Assembly: GCA_030737875.1 (NCBI GenBank) | Contig: CM060920.1 | Span: forward strand, 481,460,861-481,524,860 | Direction: 5' to 3' | DNA length: 64,000 bases | Source of the DNA: Allium sativum | Taxonomy: Eukaryota > Streptophyta > Magnoliopsida > Asparagales > Amaryllidaceae | Shown here: positions 37,161 through 50,370 of the stretch, piece after piece | How the letters are laid out: every line of letters starts with the position of its first letter | Position numbering within the stretch: the first letter of the stretch is position 1 | Notes under the pieces: generated by a model | The model's input: only the letters and a program-made list of their open reading frames with translations | What the model was told of the DNA's origin: nothing | Database searches by the model: none | Program-made: the position numbers and the translations under genes

Positions 37161-38678
37161 CATAAGACCATGGATTAAACCATAGAATTCAAAAGACTAC
37201 TCGTATTACATCCGAAAAACACAAAAAAGAGAAGAAATATCGATAGAATGAATCCATAATGTGGCCACAGAGCGTATATCAAGCAGAAGGTACTTCCCAT
37301 ATCTTCATCTCAAAAAAAAAATAAAAAAAATCATACAGTACCCTTTCAAACCATTTCAAATTGTACTTATATAAAGTCCATAAGATTATCACTTTCCAAA
37401 ACGGGTACCGTTCAAATCAATAGTCTCGAATATCAAATCATACTTATAAAATTTCCGTTATGTAAGATTTTCATTTTCAAATGAATACCTTTCAAAAATC
37501 AATAGTTCCTCAAACAATTTCATACTTATACAAATCAGTTATATATAAGTTCGAAAACTTCCAAATCCAGTAATTTATAGAATCAAAGGTTCTCAAAATC
37601 TAACCATTTCAATATCAATTCTGTTTCGAAATCATATCTGATTTCTACAAATCATATCTCAAATCAAATATCTAAATTTCTAGTTTTCAAAACTAATAGT
37701 TTTAGAAACAATTCTAGTTTCACCTTTCAAAAATTATATTTAGATAAAATCAAATTCTTCCAATTACCATTTTATAAATAACTAGATTATAAATTACCAT
37801 CTCATTTTAAAGTCAAATGTCTTTTAAAATCCTTTTATATATAACTATTCACTTAAGCTTATAAACATTTCTTAAACATTTTCATTATAGCCCCTTTTTT
37901 AAACTATACTTTTATATGTGTAAAACTGAATTACATTTAAAGAAATTTATTGTTTTTAGTTAGATAAAGTTTATAAAATATATTATTAAGTTTAAAACAT
38001 TCTTAAGTTAAATTTAATTCAAAACATTTCTAAAACTTTCTTTATATTAGTATAATATAAAATAGTTTTAATGAAAAAGAACACTCAGATCAGGACTAAA
38101 ATTCTCATGTTAGTCAAATCATCTCATGTGAAATATGAAATGAATAATCTCGGATTTCTTCAATTTACATAAAATTTTATCGATTTCAAAACTCGTTTCA
38201 TATTTTCATAAGCTGTTAATTTACCAATTGATTCAATGTTTCAAATTTTTTTAACAATTAACATTTCAGAAAATTAAACTGCACACTCTTAATATCTAAA
38301 TCGCAATAACTTATTCAGTTTCATAACATTTTATAATTTTCTAATCATTGAAAACCATCCAAGTACATAAGGGATAAAATCAATCTATTGTTGAATCTTC
38401 ACCAGTGGTATTTTCATCATATTTCCCTATTTCACTAGTAATTTAAAGGTTGTTATTATTCTTTAGAAAAGTTATATATTATGCAAAGGAATTTAAGTAA
38501 AAAAAATCGAATTACAAATTATTTTCAAAAATCTGTTTTTAATTCAATTTCTTGAATTTAATTTCTTTATATATAAATTCCAAATTTTCTACATAAAACA
38601 CCTTTCCGTTTAATTCAACAAATTCCAATTTCGTCAAATATTGTTGACTTAAACTGTTGGAAAAGGCGGGTTGTTACA

Positions 38679-40115
38679 ATGGTTATGAAAACAAATTTCT
38701 TAACGAGTAAGTGAAGAAAAAAATGATACATAATACTAAAAAATATTGTATATATTAGATGCTTATAAACTAAAAGAGATGGCATCGTATTCATACTAAT
38801 ATGAAAAAGGGACCCGAGTCGTATATGAATCTGCATAATATATATATATATATATATATATATAGTAATCATAACTACAACATTTGCTAATTGGTTGAAT
38901 GACTGTTTTTTCATGTAAAACAAAATAGAAAATGAAGTCATTGATTTTGTACCAAAATTTGGTAGTTTGTACCAAATAATTTTTGCTCTTTGGAACAACC
39001 AAAATAAACTAGTCCATACGATCATTTTTTGAGTATTTGTCAAGTAGAATTTTTGGTGTATGAGATATGGAATCATATAATGTTTTATTAAATGAAAGAA
39101 CCTTATTTTTAAAAGTTTATCAAACGAATTCCAAAGATTCCACCTTTATATTTTTTGCATTCCCAATATTAAAAACGACGCAGATGACAAAGTTTAGTGT
39201 TGTACGTTATTAAGTTCTATGAAGTAAAAGTAATTTAAAAAAGATAAATATGATAAATAACATCATTACTGAATTGAAAATGAGTTCTTAAGGTTATAAA
39301 GTTTCAACAGATTAATATAGCTAGAGAAAAACAAGAGTAATAGCTAGAAACATTTAAAAGTACTACCTTTTTTGATGTAGAATTTTTGAATGTGATATGC
39401 CTATACGACACTGAAAATAAAGTTTATTTGAAGTAGTTGTGGTAATTCTTCGATAAACCATTTTGATTCATTGCAAAAATATCGATTAGTCAGTGTACCA
39501 TGGCCTAGTTTGTCCCATTCAATTTTTCTTCTTCTTGTTTTCAGTGTGCATATCTTGAATCTCTATTGATAGTCGATATATAGCAACAACATTTTGGTCC
39601 GACTTTGAAATTCTGAAAAAAAAAACCGTCATTATGTTGAGATAAGGGCCATGAGGTCACGAATTCGAATACCGCATGTATATCTTTTTCATTTATTCCA
39701 AAGCTATCAAATGCACTTTTTATTTTGATTTTTATATTATTTTAGCATTTTTTTTAATATTTGAAAATATTAAATCGATTGACTTGATTGTGAATTAAAA
39801 ATATATATTAATTATGTTTTGTGTAATGTTCAGTTATTTCTCTTACGTATGTATATTTGTGCAAGGTTTATGAGAAAAAATACTGCAATGGAAATTTGGA
39901 TTTTACATGCATATGTATATTTACATTATGCATGCATATGCAATTTTATGTTATCTTAGTCTAGAATCAAATATTTTGAAATTATTTCTAGCTATATATT
40001 TTTACCAGATTAAAAATAACCTAAAACTACATGTACAATTTTAACTATTAAGTATACATTTTGATCAAAGTATCTTTATGAATAAGAAAAACATGTACAA
40101 TTCATGTGTCAAAGT
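38679..40115. other. Gene-free flank within duplication copy 1
   Basis: AT-rich sequence with a TA microsatellite at 38839-38865. No gene, RNA or transposon border recognised. Confidence 0.5.
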
Positions 40116-40324
40116 TAGTGTGAGCATTTGGTTAGTTTGATTTATCCGATTATGAAAATTGTCAAACCAAACTAAAACTGATAAAATTGGAAACCAAACC
40201 AACCAAATTAAGATTGGCTGTTCGGTTGGTTATACGATTTAACTAACCTAAAAATATTTTAGACATTATGCTCATAATATTAGCTATAATTTAAAATAGA
40301 TTATAAATATATGATTAAAATATT
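40116..40324. mobile_element. Truncated hAT-like MITE (copy 1)
   Basis: Begins TAGTGTGAGCATTTGGTTAG after the sequence TGTCAAAGT. It matches the complete element in copy 2 (55138-55616) but stops at 40324, where an LTR start (TGTAACGACC) follows. Confidence 0.7.
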
Positions 40325-41569
40325 TGTAACGACCTGGAAATCCGTACCTTTTGAATCGACAATAATCCACACATGTCTAACTCAAAACTGTACGTATTTA
40401 CAGATTGTTAAATGACGATCCACATCTTCAACCATTATAGTCAAAAATATAAATAATCAAGGGGATTAATTTAGAATTAGAAAGAAAGAAGAAAACAAAC
40501 ACAGAATCTCGCAACAGAATGAACAAAATATAATAATCAAATAACAGTTCATGAAGCTGTTTAAAATAAACATTTGATCATTTTACAACATTTATCAGAG
40601 TTATACATTTATATACATAACTGATAATACAGAGTAATGCAACAGAATAGTAGTGGGATACAATAGTAATAATAGTATACCGTCTTCGTCTTCATCCTTT
40701 AGAAGATAACCTTTGAATCTGGAATGCTCAAGTCTGACCCGAGCGTAATAGCGTGAAAATAAAACAAGCTCGGATCAGGCAAAAATATTCTCATCTAAGT
40801 CAAATCGATATCATATGAACATGCACACACATAACTCAAGAGATGTTACGAGAAATTCCATCTCCTAAGGATCCGTCAAACTAGATACTATATAATATAA
40901 TTTCGCTATTATACTAGTGTCTATTCACAAATACTTGTCAGAAAAATAGCGTAAGCGGGGTTACATTGATTACCCTTACACAGTTTATAAGCACATGGTC
41001 TATGCAGGTCCTGTAACACAACTAGTAACGTCGGTAGCCAGTGAGTCCCCTATAGACCTATGCCAAAAATCAAAATCGTAGTTGTCTCGCATAAGGATAA
41101 ACGTATGACAAGGCACATGAGGCTATACCCAAAGTAGTATGCTAATAGTTTGCCTGATCCAGACTGGTGGTTACCCCTAACGGCCCACCGTAGACATCCG
41201 CCCCATATCGAATCAAAGGGAAATACCTCCCATCAAGGGTGCGCACCAACAAAACAACAACAACAAATAGTAATAGTATGGACCCGAGGCCCAAGAAAAT
41301 CGAAGAGCAGAAGTCCACTAAGAGGTAGTCAAGCCTCATTTGGTCTGGCACGGCTCCTGTTTTAGTCATTTCAAATCGACACAAGTGTCGGGGTCATCCA
41401 TTATCGTTCACTTTCTTCAAATCCAGTAATCGCCTCCAAATTCATCCTACTTCATTTCTGGAACTTCACCACGTACACAGTTGTTAAAGTGGTTCCAACA
41501 TTGACAGAGAGTATGTCAATAAGAGGTCCTGGTCTCTTTAACAACAAAACGTCATGTTACACACCGATT
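40325..41569 (-). mobile_element. LTR fragment at the duplication junction
   Basis: Starts exactly with TGTAACGACCTGG, a gypsy-type LTR border, and has the layout of the left side of other minus-strand LTRs here. It ends without a matching GGGTTGTTACA border; TGTTACA at 41555-41561 is the nearest candidate. The 5-bp flanks (ATATT left, CACCG right) do not match. It is most easily read as an LTR inserted into the MITE of copy 1 and then cut by the duplication breakpoint. No internal region remains. Confidence 0.6.
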
Positions 41570-42424
41570 GGTACTTTTAAATTATTGACATATTTTATTT
41601 AGGATATGTATCAAATTCCGAAACAAGAACCAAAAAGGCAAAAACAACTTTCAAAATTGAAAGAAATACCAAAAATTTCAACAACCCAAAAACGAGATAT
41701 GAACCTTGGTTCACATAACGGTTCCCTTACTAATTATTGTACACTCATCGAGTGTGATGCATGATTTGTTTTGACATAAAGCTTCTTGTTGTAAGTTGCG
41801 TAGGTATATTACATTCTCTGTGTGTCGTGCACTTGCGTTACATACTAGCGGGTTGCTTATTAAAAAATCAAGTTTAAATGGATAATACTGAACATCTTAC
41901 AGCCTTACACACATGGACATGAATATGCACATTTGATGCATATATATGTTATTACAATTAAACTTGTGCACATTTGTGCTCTTAATAGAGTCTTTGTCGT
42001 GTTTATCATATTTGGATGCAACATATGAACACATTACTTTGGATCATTTCAAGTCTTTTCTAGGATAAGACGTGATTAGTTCTTTTCGCTTTCTTCATCT
42101 CAATAGGACAATTCTTGTATCTAAAGTAGTAGAACGTTGGTGGTAAAGTCAGGCCCGACCTAAGGCGGGGTCGAGCCAGACTCCCGCCTAGGGCAACACC
42201 ACCGAAGTCGCCGGAGGGGGGCAACAAATTTTTTGGTTACTTTATATAAAAGCTTTCTTAGTAAAGAGCAAGGGCAATAAATATCAGGAATATGTTTGTA
42301 GAAGACTGATTGCTGTTATTGACATTACTTCAAGCATGCTGGTCAAAGTCCTGCTACTGCAATCTATCAGTTTACCTTTTTCCCTTCACTTTTTAAATAT
42401 TGTGTCAAAGTTTCGTGTCTATTC

Positions 42425-42427
<3 letters not shown>

Positions 42428-42475
<48 letters not shown>
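42428..42475. repeat. TA microsatellite left of the copy-2 MITE
   Basis: More than twenty uninterrupted TA units. TA/CA-rich sequence continues right of the MITE at 42731-42800. Confidence 0.9.
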
Positions 42476-42478
<3 letters not shown>

Positions 42479-42729
42479 GAAGCGTTCCGTTGCACCCCAA
42501 AAATGGAGCACCCTATATATATATGGAAATATTCCGCTGTATCTCTTAGGCTATACGTGAATCTCTCTTTGAATTCCAACCACTCATTCCGATTTTAATA
42601 TTCATTCTTTCTCTCTTCGATTGAATTAAATAATATAGTATAGTGGAAAGAGAGAGAAAAATTGAATATTAAAGTCGGAAAGAGTGGTTGGAATTCAGGG
42701 GGTGATTCACGTGTAGTGGAACATTTTCC

Positions 42730-42730
<1 letters not shown>
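42476..42730. mobile_element. Foldback MITE inserted in the TA repeat, copy 2 only
   Basis: A 255-bp insertion absent from copy 1. The ends are TGGGAAGCGTTCC and, from the right inverted, TGGAAAATGTTCC (10 of 13 match), with TA on each side. Internally 42571-42615 pairs with 42651-42696 at about 90%, giving a long hairpin around a short loop. TA flanks and inverted ends suggest a Tc1/mariner-type or TA-targeting MITE; the flanking microsatellite hides the exact target duplication. Confidence 0.65.
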
Positions 42731-42780
<50 letters not shown>

Positions 42781-43844
42781 CATATATATATACACACACA
42801 TACAAACATACATTTTCAGAACACCATTTATGGATACTCATTCTAGTAGATTTCTCCTTTAATGTCCATTTTGCAAGTGTAATGCTTCCAACTTATTTTC
42901 TATATGCATGTTACTTCCCAGAAAGTTAGCTCAGTAATCTGTTTAAATCATTGTTTTAAAAAACCCGCCTCAATGAAATAAGAGCTAAAACGCCTTGCGG
43001 CTTATTCCAAAAAGCAACGACTTGAGGTAGAGGAAGCGTGCGCCTCACACGTTTTAAACTGCCAAGCATATGAGTCAAAAATCGTTTTATCTTTAGTTGT
43101 AGATATTGACACTAATAAAAGTCATTTAAATTTAATTACTTAATGGAAATAAAAAAGAACAAAATTTAAGACAATAAAAATGAGCATTTTTTACTTTTAA
43201 ATTTCAATATCGGCATGATCAATTAAGATTGTTTATGAAACAACAATCAAGAGCTATATAATGGATTTTCTCATTGTTATTTAAAGTATGCTTTTCAATA
43301 AACTTCATTAAATCTTACGAACCGATTTGAATTGATAGAAGGAACCAAAATTTTAGTTTGATGGAATCTTCAAATAGTTTTGTAAAATTGAAATTTGAAT
43401 CATGAGTTTCAATTATTTATTTTTAAATTGCAATAAAAATATATACTTTTCAAAGTCGGATCTCAAATGATTTGTTTTTTCATTTTTCGCATCGGTTAAT
43501 TTAAAATATCAAAATTTATTTAAATGTTTTGCGTTTTATTTTTATCCGAAAAGCTTACGCCTCAACGTTTCGAGCTTACCCCTTGCCTCATAGACCTAAA
43601 AACGCCTCGTGTATGTTTTTCACGTTTTAAAATTTTGGTTTAAATGCAGAATTGTTGATATAGTATAATAAAAATTTTGATAAGATAAATCCTTTGATAA
43701 AATTGTTAATAGAAAAGGACATCATTTACAATCAGATAGTGATACAATGAAATCAAATTATCATCTCAGCTAAAAATCTCATTAAAAAAAAGAAATCAAC
43801 CAGAAAACCCATAAACAAGGGTTTTTGTGCATGTGCCCGGAGGT

Positions 43845-43868
43845 TTGGGGGGGGGGGGGGGGAGGGGG
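43845..43868. repeat. Poly-G tract (copy 2)
   Basis: A long G run broken by one A. Shorter than the copy-1 tract and without its T run. Confidence 0.85.
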
Positions 43869-46800
43869 GCAACTTATATCACATTCAATAACATGTGCAC
43901 CACACATTTGATCGGTCCATGTTTAATTTCTAATTCATTAACGAGCACTTTTGCTTAGTAGCTTTCAAATATGTAGCTTGCAATATACTATACTTTATAT
44001 TGTCGTTAAGTGTTTTTGCAATCATGCATGTTATATTAGCTTATACATTAGAAAATAAAATTTGACAATATGCAGAAAATTATGCTATAGATCAACTGCT
44101 ATTTTATTTCTTTCTGCTTAAACCATAAGTTATGGATTTGAGTTATCATGTTCCTTAAACTATTATCTATCAGTTATGTCTATTGTTCTTATCTAGTAGA
44201 GACGTACTCAAGCCCTTCCTTTTTCTCTTATTACATGGCACTTTATTTTCTGTATACAATATCATGAGCGATCATACTATTTGACAGTCGATTGATTAAA
44301 GGAATAACATGTCGATAATATCGATTCCTTATCTAATATATTTTCAAATAACTTCACCTTCTTGGGCGTCTTGCTAATTTACTTCATCAAATATATTTTG
44401 AAACTGGTCATTCTATCACACTTCAACCGTGTCATACACTTGTTCAATGCTTATATATTCCAACTTTAATGTTAATAGGAGCTCCGCGTGTAAGAATATA
44501 TGATTTGCTTACACTATGTAGGTTGATATATATTATGGTGGAACTGTTATAGTTTGCAGTTAATAATATCTCATGATAGGATCAGATTCAACATTTCATG
44601 AACATCCATATTTTCTTCCATAAATGTTACAATTTTTTCTATGATAAAGCATACTTCTACTTCAAAAATAAATAAAGCATACTTATGCAATAAAATGTAT
44701 TTTCATATCCATTTGGATTCGTAATCAGCAGAATCATCTCCACCCGAAACTTATTTTTATTTAGTCATGGTTGACCGATTAATTAATATGCCACATACTT
44801 AAATATTTACATTGAAGTTAAATTTAAAATTTTCATCTCAGACCATTTTTGTAAGGATAATTTAGCATAGGTTGATAATTTGATGATGCGTGAACATACT
44901 ATCAATACTTTCTGAATTCATATACATATGCACTTCTGAAAGATGCTCATAGAAATAGGGCTCATTTAGAACATATTACAAAAATTTGTCAATTTTTAGT
45001 ACGGGGGAGAAAATATGTGTGTGCATGCATAAGTTTAAATTGAGAATTGTTAAATGCGCAACTTGTGCAGTGCATAAGTTAGAGTGGTGATTGTCCAAGT
45101 GGATTATTGAATGCACTTGTACAAATTCAAAAATCACACATCTGCATTCTATAATGCGCATGTGTTAATCTGAAAAGGGTCCAATTTTTGTAAAGAAATT
45201 CAGCTAATTGTCCGATACATTTTCTAAGTAAGTCCTATTTTATAATTAACGCATATTCAGAAGGAGGTTTTAGATAAAAAGTTCTTTTTTCTATACTTAT
45301 GTTTACTTTTTTTTAGCGTTGTATTAGTTCAATGATTACTGTCAATATAAAAAGTTATCCCATTTGCATTTTATAACAATGCCAACAAGTAATTTGAGCA
45401 AAAACAACAACAACAACTAAGCCATAAATCTCAAACAAGTTGGGATTGGCTAGAGATGGAACCAAAAAAAAAGTTTAAAATAATTAAACAAATAATAAAA
45501 GTAGTTGTAATGCGGCCCAAAAAAAAAAAAAGAAAAAAAAAAAAAAAAAAGAAAGAAAGAACAGGAAAACCTAAGGTTTTGGTACATGGATTGCTAACTT
45601 CCATGCACTCCTATTCGATACCACCTCTTTAGATATACTCCAATTTCTTAAATCTCTTTTTTACTATCTCCTCCTAAGTAATTTGAGCAAAAACAATTTT
45701 CATAAGTTAGTAATCATGCGTAATGATAATAATTTTGAATCTTTAGACTATATGTATTAATGTCTTGTGTAGAACTAACATATGCTATCTTATCTTATGA
45801 AAAACACAACTGGTGATAATTGTTTCTCAATCTTGAAGTTTATTATGCCAATTTAAATTCTGTATGATTAACTCCGTAAACTATATACTTTATTTATTTA
45901 CTTGTTCATTCGAATATTTGAATGAACCTTTTAGTTAATTATAAAATATGTTTCTTTTAGAAATTGATATGGTTTAAGACGAGTAACATCAGATGATACA
46001 TTTTCCAACTTTTACCCATTTGCAACTGGCTATATCCCATCATGCAAACCAATATGATCCTATCACAAATTTTTTTTTTTTTCAAAACTTTTTATTACTT
46101 TGGCAAATGTATGTTGTATATAACAGAAAAGAGAAGTGATTTTAACATCTATTCGCATAAAACAGGAGTAATTTTATCTTTTTTGGGTTGTTGTTGGACA
46201 TTCAAATGTCAGTTGGTCATAATAGTTTATGTAGAACCTATGATGTTGGAGGTGGAATGGAGTAATATAAACCAGTAATGCTTTTAGTGCCCACATCGAG
46301 CTTGGGCGAAGACCCTTGCTTCATAAATTTAATACAAATAAATCTTGCATTAATAGCTGAAATAATAATGCCAACTGTGTAAAATTCAGTTAGTTTTGTT
46401 TTCAATCCTATGTTCATCAAGTTAATAGGACTGTTACAAATATTCATCTTCATATCTTTATAATCCTAAATTTGGTCAAAATGTTAACATTTATAATAAA
46501 CTGTAAACACATCAAACAAAATGCAGTAATAACTCCCATTTAAACATGTGGAATAATACGTATGTTCAACAAAAATAAATAAATTATAAAGTCAAGCTAG
46601 TGACATTCAGATATTAACATGCAAGTATCCTACGCTTCGTAACATTTGAACATCCATGACAACATAACATAGAACTTGTATCTTCATTTCATAGATCGAT
46701 CAAAAAAACATTTAGTCCTTGACTAATATACTCAACTGATAGAAATACACTTTTACTTGCTGATTCCAATACAAGAGGTTTTGTACGTGTGAGTTCATTT

Positions 46801-48719
46801 AAACTTGTACTGAAATATCATATTGTATGAATCATTTGAAAAAAATAATCTAACCAATATTGATTTTTGAATATAAACCGTAATTTGCGCATGTTTGCTT
46901 GATGATGAATGCTTGTAAATCCATCTTTTGCACTGTTGATCATTAGTATTGATAGCCATGATAAACAATTTTCAAATATATTAACAGACTAATTTAGTTT
47001 TTCAGTGTACAAGCATTGGAAATTTAGAATTTATGAACAAATATTTAGTCAAAGAAAATACACACAACCCGTCATGATTATTTTCGAATATAATTAATTA
47101 TTATAAGTACACGAAATATGTTAATGATGCCCATATCTTATTTACATTTTCCCCAATCATCTTATAGAATATTGGGATGGCTTGTTTACATTACAATTAA
47201 ACGTGTACAATTTGTATATAAGTAAGACTTGAATTTGATTAAAATACACACTATGAGGTAAGTATGTAATAGCATCTATGCACATCTTTCAGCTAGTATT
47301 ATATATCAAAATTGGTATGGAAACGAAATTTAATTTACAACCAATTATTCAGTTTATCCTATTGAAGCACACGCTCACGCATTGTTTTATCATAAGCTTT
47401 ATTTGTTCTCTAACAAAAGTGCATATTAGTTTGAGTAAAAGTGCATCCATTATTCGTTTCAGTTGTCAAGGCGAAAAAGTCCCAGGCCCTCGCCTAGGGC
47501 TTTTTTACGCGTAGAGCTTTTTCGGACCCCTTGAGCATCATTTTTCTGTTCTACATTTTTCTGTACTGTAGCAAAACAGAAACTGCAATTAAAAATGCAC
47601 TGAAACTCAACTTTTGTCTTAAAAAAAAGGCATATAAATGCAAGATTGAGAATATAACATTATACGATTATCGTAAATCGAACAAAGAAGGCACAAAGCG
47701 ACTCAGTTCAAGTCTACAAACAAAAAAAATACCAAAAATATAGACATTTCTAAAGTTATTTATTTTTTGGGATATCGAAAGAACGATGATTTTTACCGTT
47801 TTGTATTGAAGTGGAGATGAATAAAAAACTTTCTTTTGTTTGTTGTTGCTTTTTGAAATGTAATTGGACTCCATATTGGGCTAAAAATAATAAACTTGTT
47901 TCTCTTCAATGATGCCGCACAAGGCGCGCTTTTTTAGCGCTTCAGCTTGAACGCTTTTGCTTTTTTGGGGCTTTTTTTAGTATCTTACACATCATCGGTT
48001 CTCTGAAAAGTACAAAAGTCCCAAGCTGGCACCTAGGGCTTTTTAAAGTCTAGGCGCGCCTAGGCGAGATCTCTAGTAATTATGATTGGTTTTGACAAAT
48101 TAATGGGTGGGATAAATGATGATTTAAGAAAGAGAACAGTAATAAAGTATGAGAGAGAGAACAATATTAAATTTGTCCAACTTTTTATCAAATCTAATGC
48201 ATGTCATGGTAGTCAATAGCAATTAGTGTAAAACTTACGCTATGCACCATAGCGCATGCTATCATGCTTTCTTTGGTAACTTTCACTTCACATTTATTAT
48301 GTATGCTAAATAAGACAAAAGCAGTCGTAGTTTTTGTTTACATAAGTTATCAAATCACTCATTTATTATTATCACTATTATTTTATTAAATTTTACATTG
48401 TTATCTAATTATGGATTGTGACTTACATTGTAATCTACTATGTAGATTGTTAGTTGGTGTCGCGCCTATTCAAATTCAAAACTCTAATTGAGTAAGTGAT
48501 TTATCGTTATCGTCATCTTTTTTTCTCTAATTGAGATCGACTAGTTAAATTGTTGTTTTCGATAAGTTTCTATGATGAGTCGTAATTTTGTTAAATTTAA
48601 TATTTTTATAAATGATTTCTAATGTATATTTTCTGATGTTGATTTTGAAATTCTTGTTTTTTTAATGTAACTTTTGATTTTATTTGTTTCGAGATTTTGG
48701 GCATCCTAAAAACTATAGT

Positions 48720-50057
48720 TGTAACAACCCATAATTTTTTGATAAGAAAATAAATTTGTTTGAGTAGAGTTTTGAGTTTATTTTATAAGAAATTTAAAAA
48801 TCCATGGTATTTATTAAAAATCAACCAGAATCTGATTTAATATATGTTGTTTGAATGTTTGATGCTATTTTAATATAATTCCAGTTGAATATAATTGTAA
48901 AGTTAATTTGGTTAATTGTGAATAAGAAAAATTCAATGTTTTATAAATTGGGAAATTAATGTTATAAACTGAATTGGTTAATATAAGATACGATTTGAAA
49001 TCAGAAATTATTAAGTAATTATAATATTTGTTTGTAACCATAAATTTATAAATATGTTTAAATTACTTGAAGGTAGCAATTGTTATGTTCATTCCATTTT
49101 GATATGCTCAGATTAATTGTAAATCAACGTGGAATTTATGTGAGTAAATACTTTAGTTAATGTGTGTTAAGATGATGTTTTAGCAAAATAAAATCATTTT
49201 CATTTTTTTTGTTTTACTCAACCCATCAGACATAAGTTGAATATTTATTGCATTGCATTTCATTTAGAAAATAAATGTTCATAGTTTCATGCATGAATAG
49301 TTAATTGGTACATTACCCTATATAGTTAATTGATACGTTACTTTATTTTATTAGTTGATACATTAATACATTAATTTATTGATATTAATATTAATATTAA
49401 TATCAATGAATTAACGTATCAATTAACAAAATAAAGTAACGTATCAATTAACTATATAGTGTAACGTATCAATTAACTATTCATGCATGAAATTATGAAC
49501 ATTTGTTTTCTAAATGAAACGCAATGCAATAAATATTCAATTTATGGCTGATGGGTTGAGTAAAACAAAAAAATGAAAATGGAAAAAATTGCCAAAACAT
49601 CATCTTAACACACATTAACTAAAGTATTTACTCACATAAATTCCACATTGATTTACAATTAATCTGAGTATATCAAAATGAAATGAACATAACCATTGCT
49701 ACCTTCAAGTGATTTAATCATATTTATAAATTATGGTATACAAACAAATATTATAATTACTTAATAAATTCTGATTTCAAATTATATCCTGTATTAACCA
49801 ATTCAATTTATAACATTAATTTACCCATTTATAAAACATTGAATTTTCCTTATTCATAATTAACCAAATTAACTTTATAATTATATTCAACTGGAATTAT
49901 ATTAAAATAGTTACCAAACATTCAAACAACATATATTAAATCAAATTCTGATTATTTTCTAATAAGTATCATGAAATTTTAAATTTCCTATAAAATAAAA
50001 TCAAAGATCTTATCAAACAAATTTATTTTATTATCAAAAATATTATGGATTGTTACA
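48720..50057 (-). mobile_element. Palindromic gypsy 3' LTR (copy 2)
   Basis: Same near-palindrome as at 33685-35039, 1338 bp, bordered by TGTAACAACCC and GGATTGTTACA. The adjacent CTCTACCCCACTC is a cleaner polypurine-tract complement than in copy 1. Because both copies carry it, the palindrome formed before the block was duplicated. Confidence 0.75.
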
Positions 50058-50334
50058 CTCTACCCCACTCAAGACTTTTCATCCTCGAAAATGAACAAAA
50101 AGACAATACAAAAAAGAAACAAGAAAGGAATAAAAAATGAAAAGGAAAAGAAAGGAATAAAGAACTTGCTATACTTCTATTCAAATTATTAGATTTCTAC
50201 ACACTTTAATTTTACATTCATTGGGTTTTGACATAAATTTGAAATTAATATTCTACACAAAATTATTCTAAGTCCTAAATTTTCAAAAAAAAAATCAGCA
50301 GAATCTCCTTTGCACGGCTAGGTCCGAGAAAATA

Positions 50335-50370
<36 letters not shown>

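Larger units (their letters stand above)
33685..38678 (-). mobile_element. Internally deleted Ty3/gypsy element (copy 1)
   Basis: Minus-strand element of 4994 bp. The left part is the palindromic 3' LTR. Then comes an element-type 3' untranslated region (35040 to about 36200), similar in character to 60621-61169. The right part (about 36500-38678) looks like the body of a 5' LTR with a minisatellite and ends GGCGGGTTGTTACA. No gag or pol remains. Flanks are ATAGT on the left (33680-33684) and ATGGT on the right (38679-38683), a possible target duplication with one change. The two LTR regions do not match each other, so one has been rebuilt or replaced. Confidence 0.6.
26772..40324. repeat. 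13.6-kb tandem segmental duplication, copy 1
   Basis: The block from GGTACTTTATTAAATTATT (26772) to AAAATATT (40324) recurs in the same orientation at 41570-55346. Order and content match end to end; a hand-aligned sample (about 28920-29190 against 43990-44255) shows about 10 differences in 265 bases, so near 96% identity. No host gene is present. It contains two GCCTAGGCG/CGCCTCAA-type repeats, a SINE-like tail, microsatellites, a deleted gypsy element with a palindromic LTR (33685-38678), and at its right end the first 209 bp of a hAT-type MITE. Confidence 0.9.

Noticed and set aside
42595..42862. IY-rich open frames around the copy-2 MITE
   Set aside because: Translated TA repeat and hairpin sequence only.
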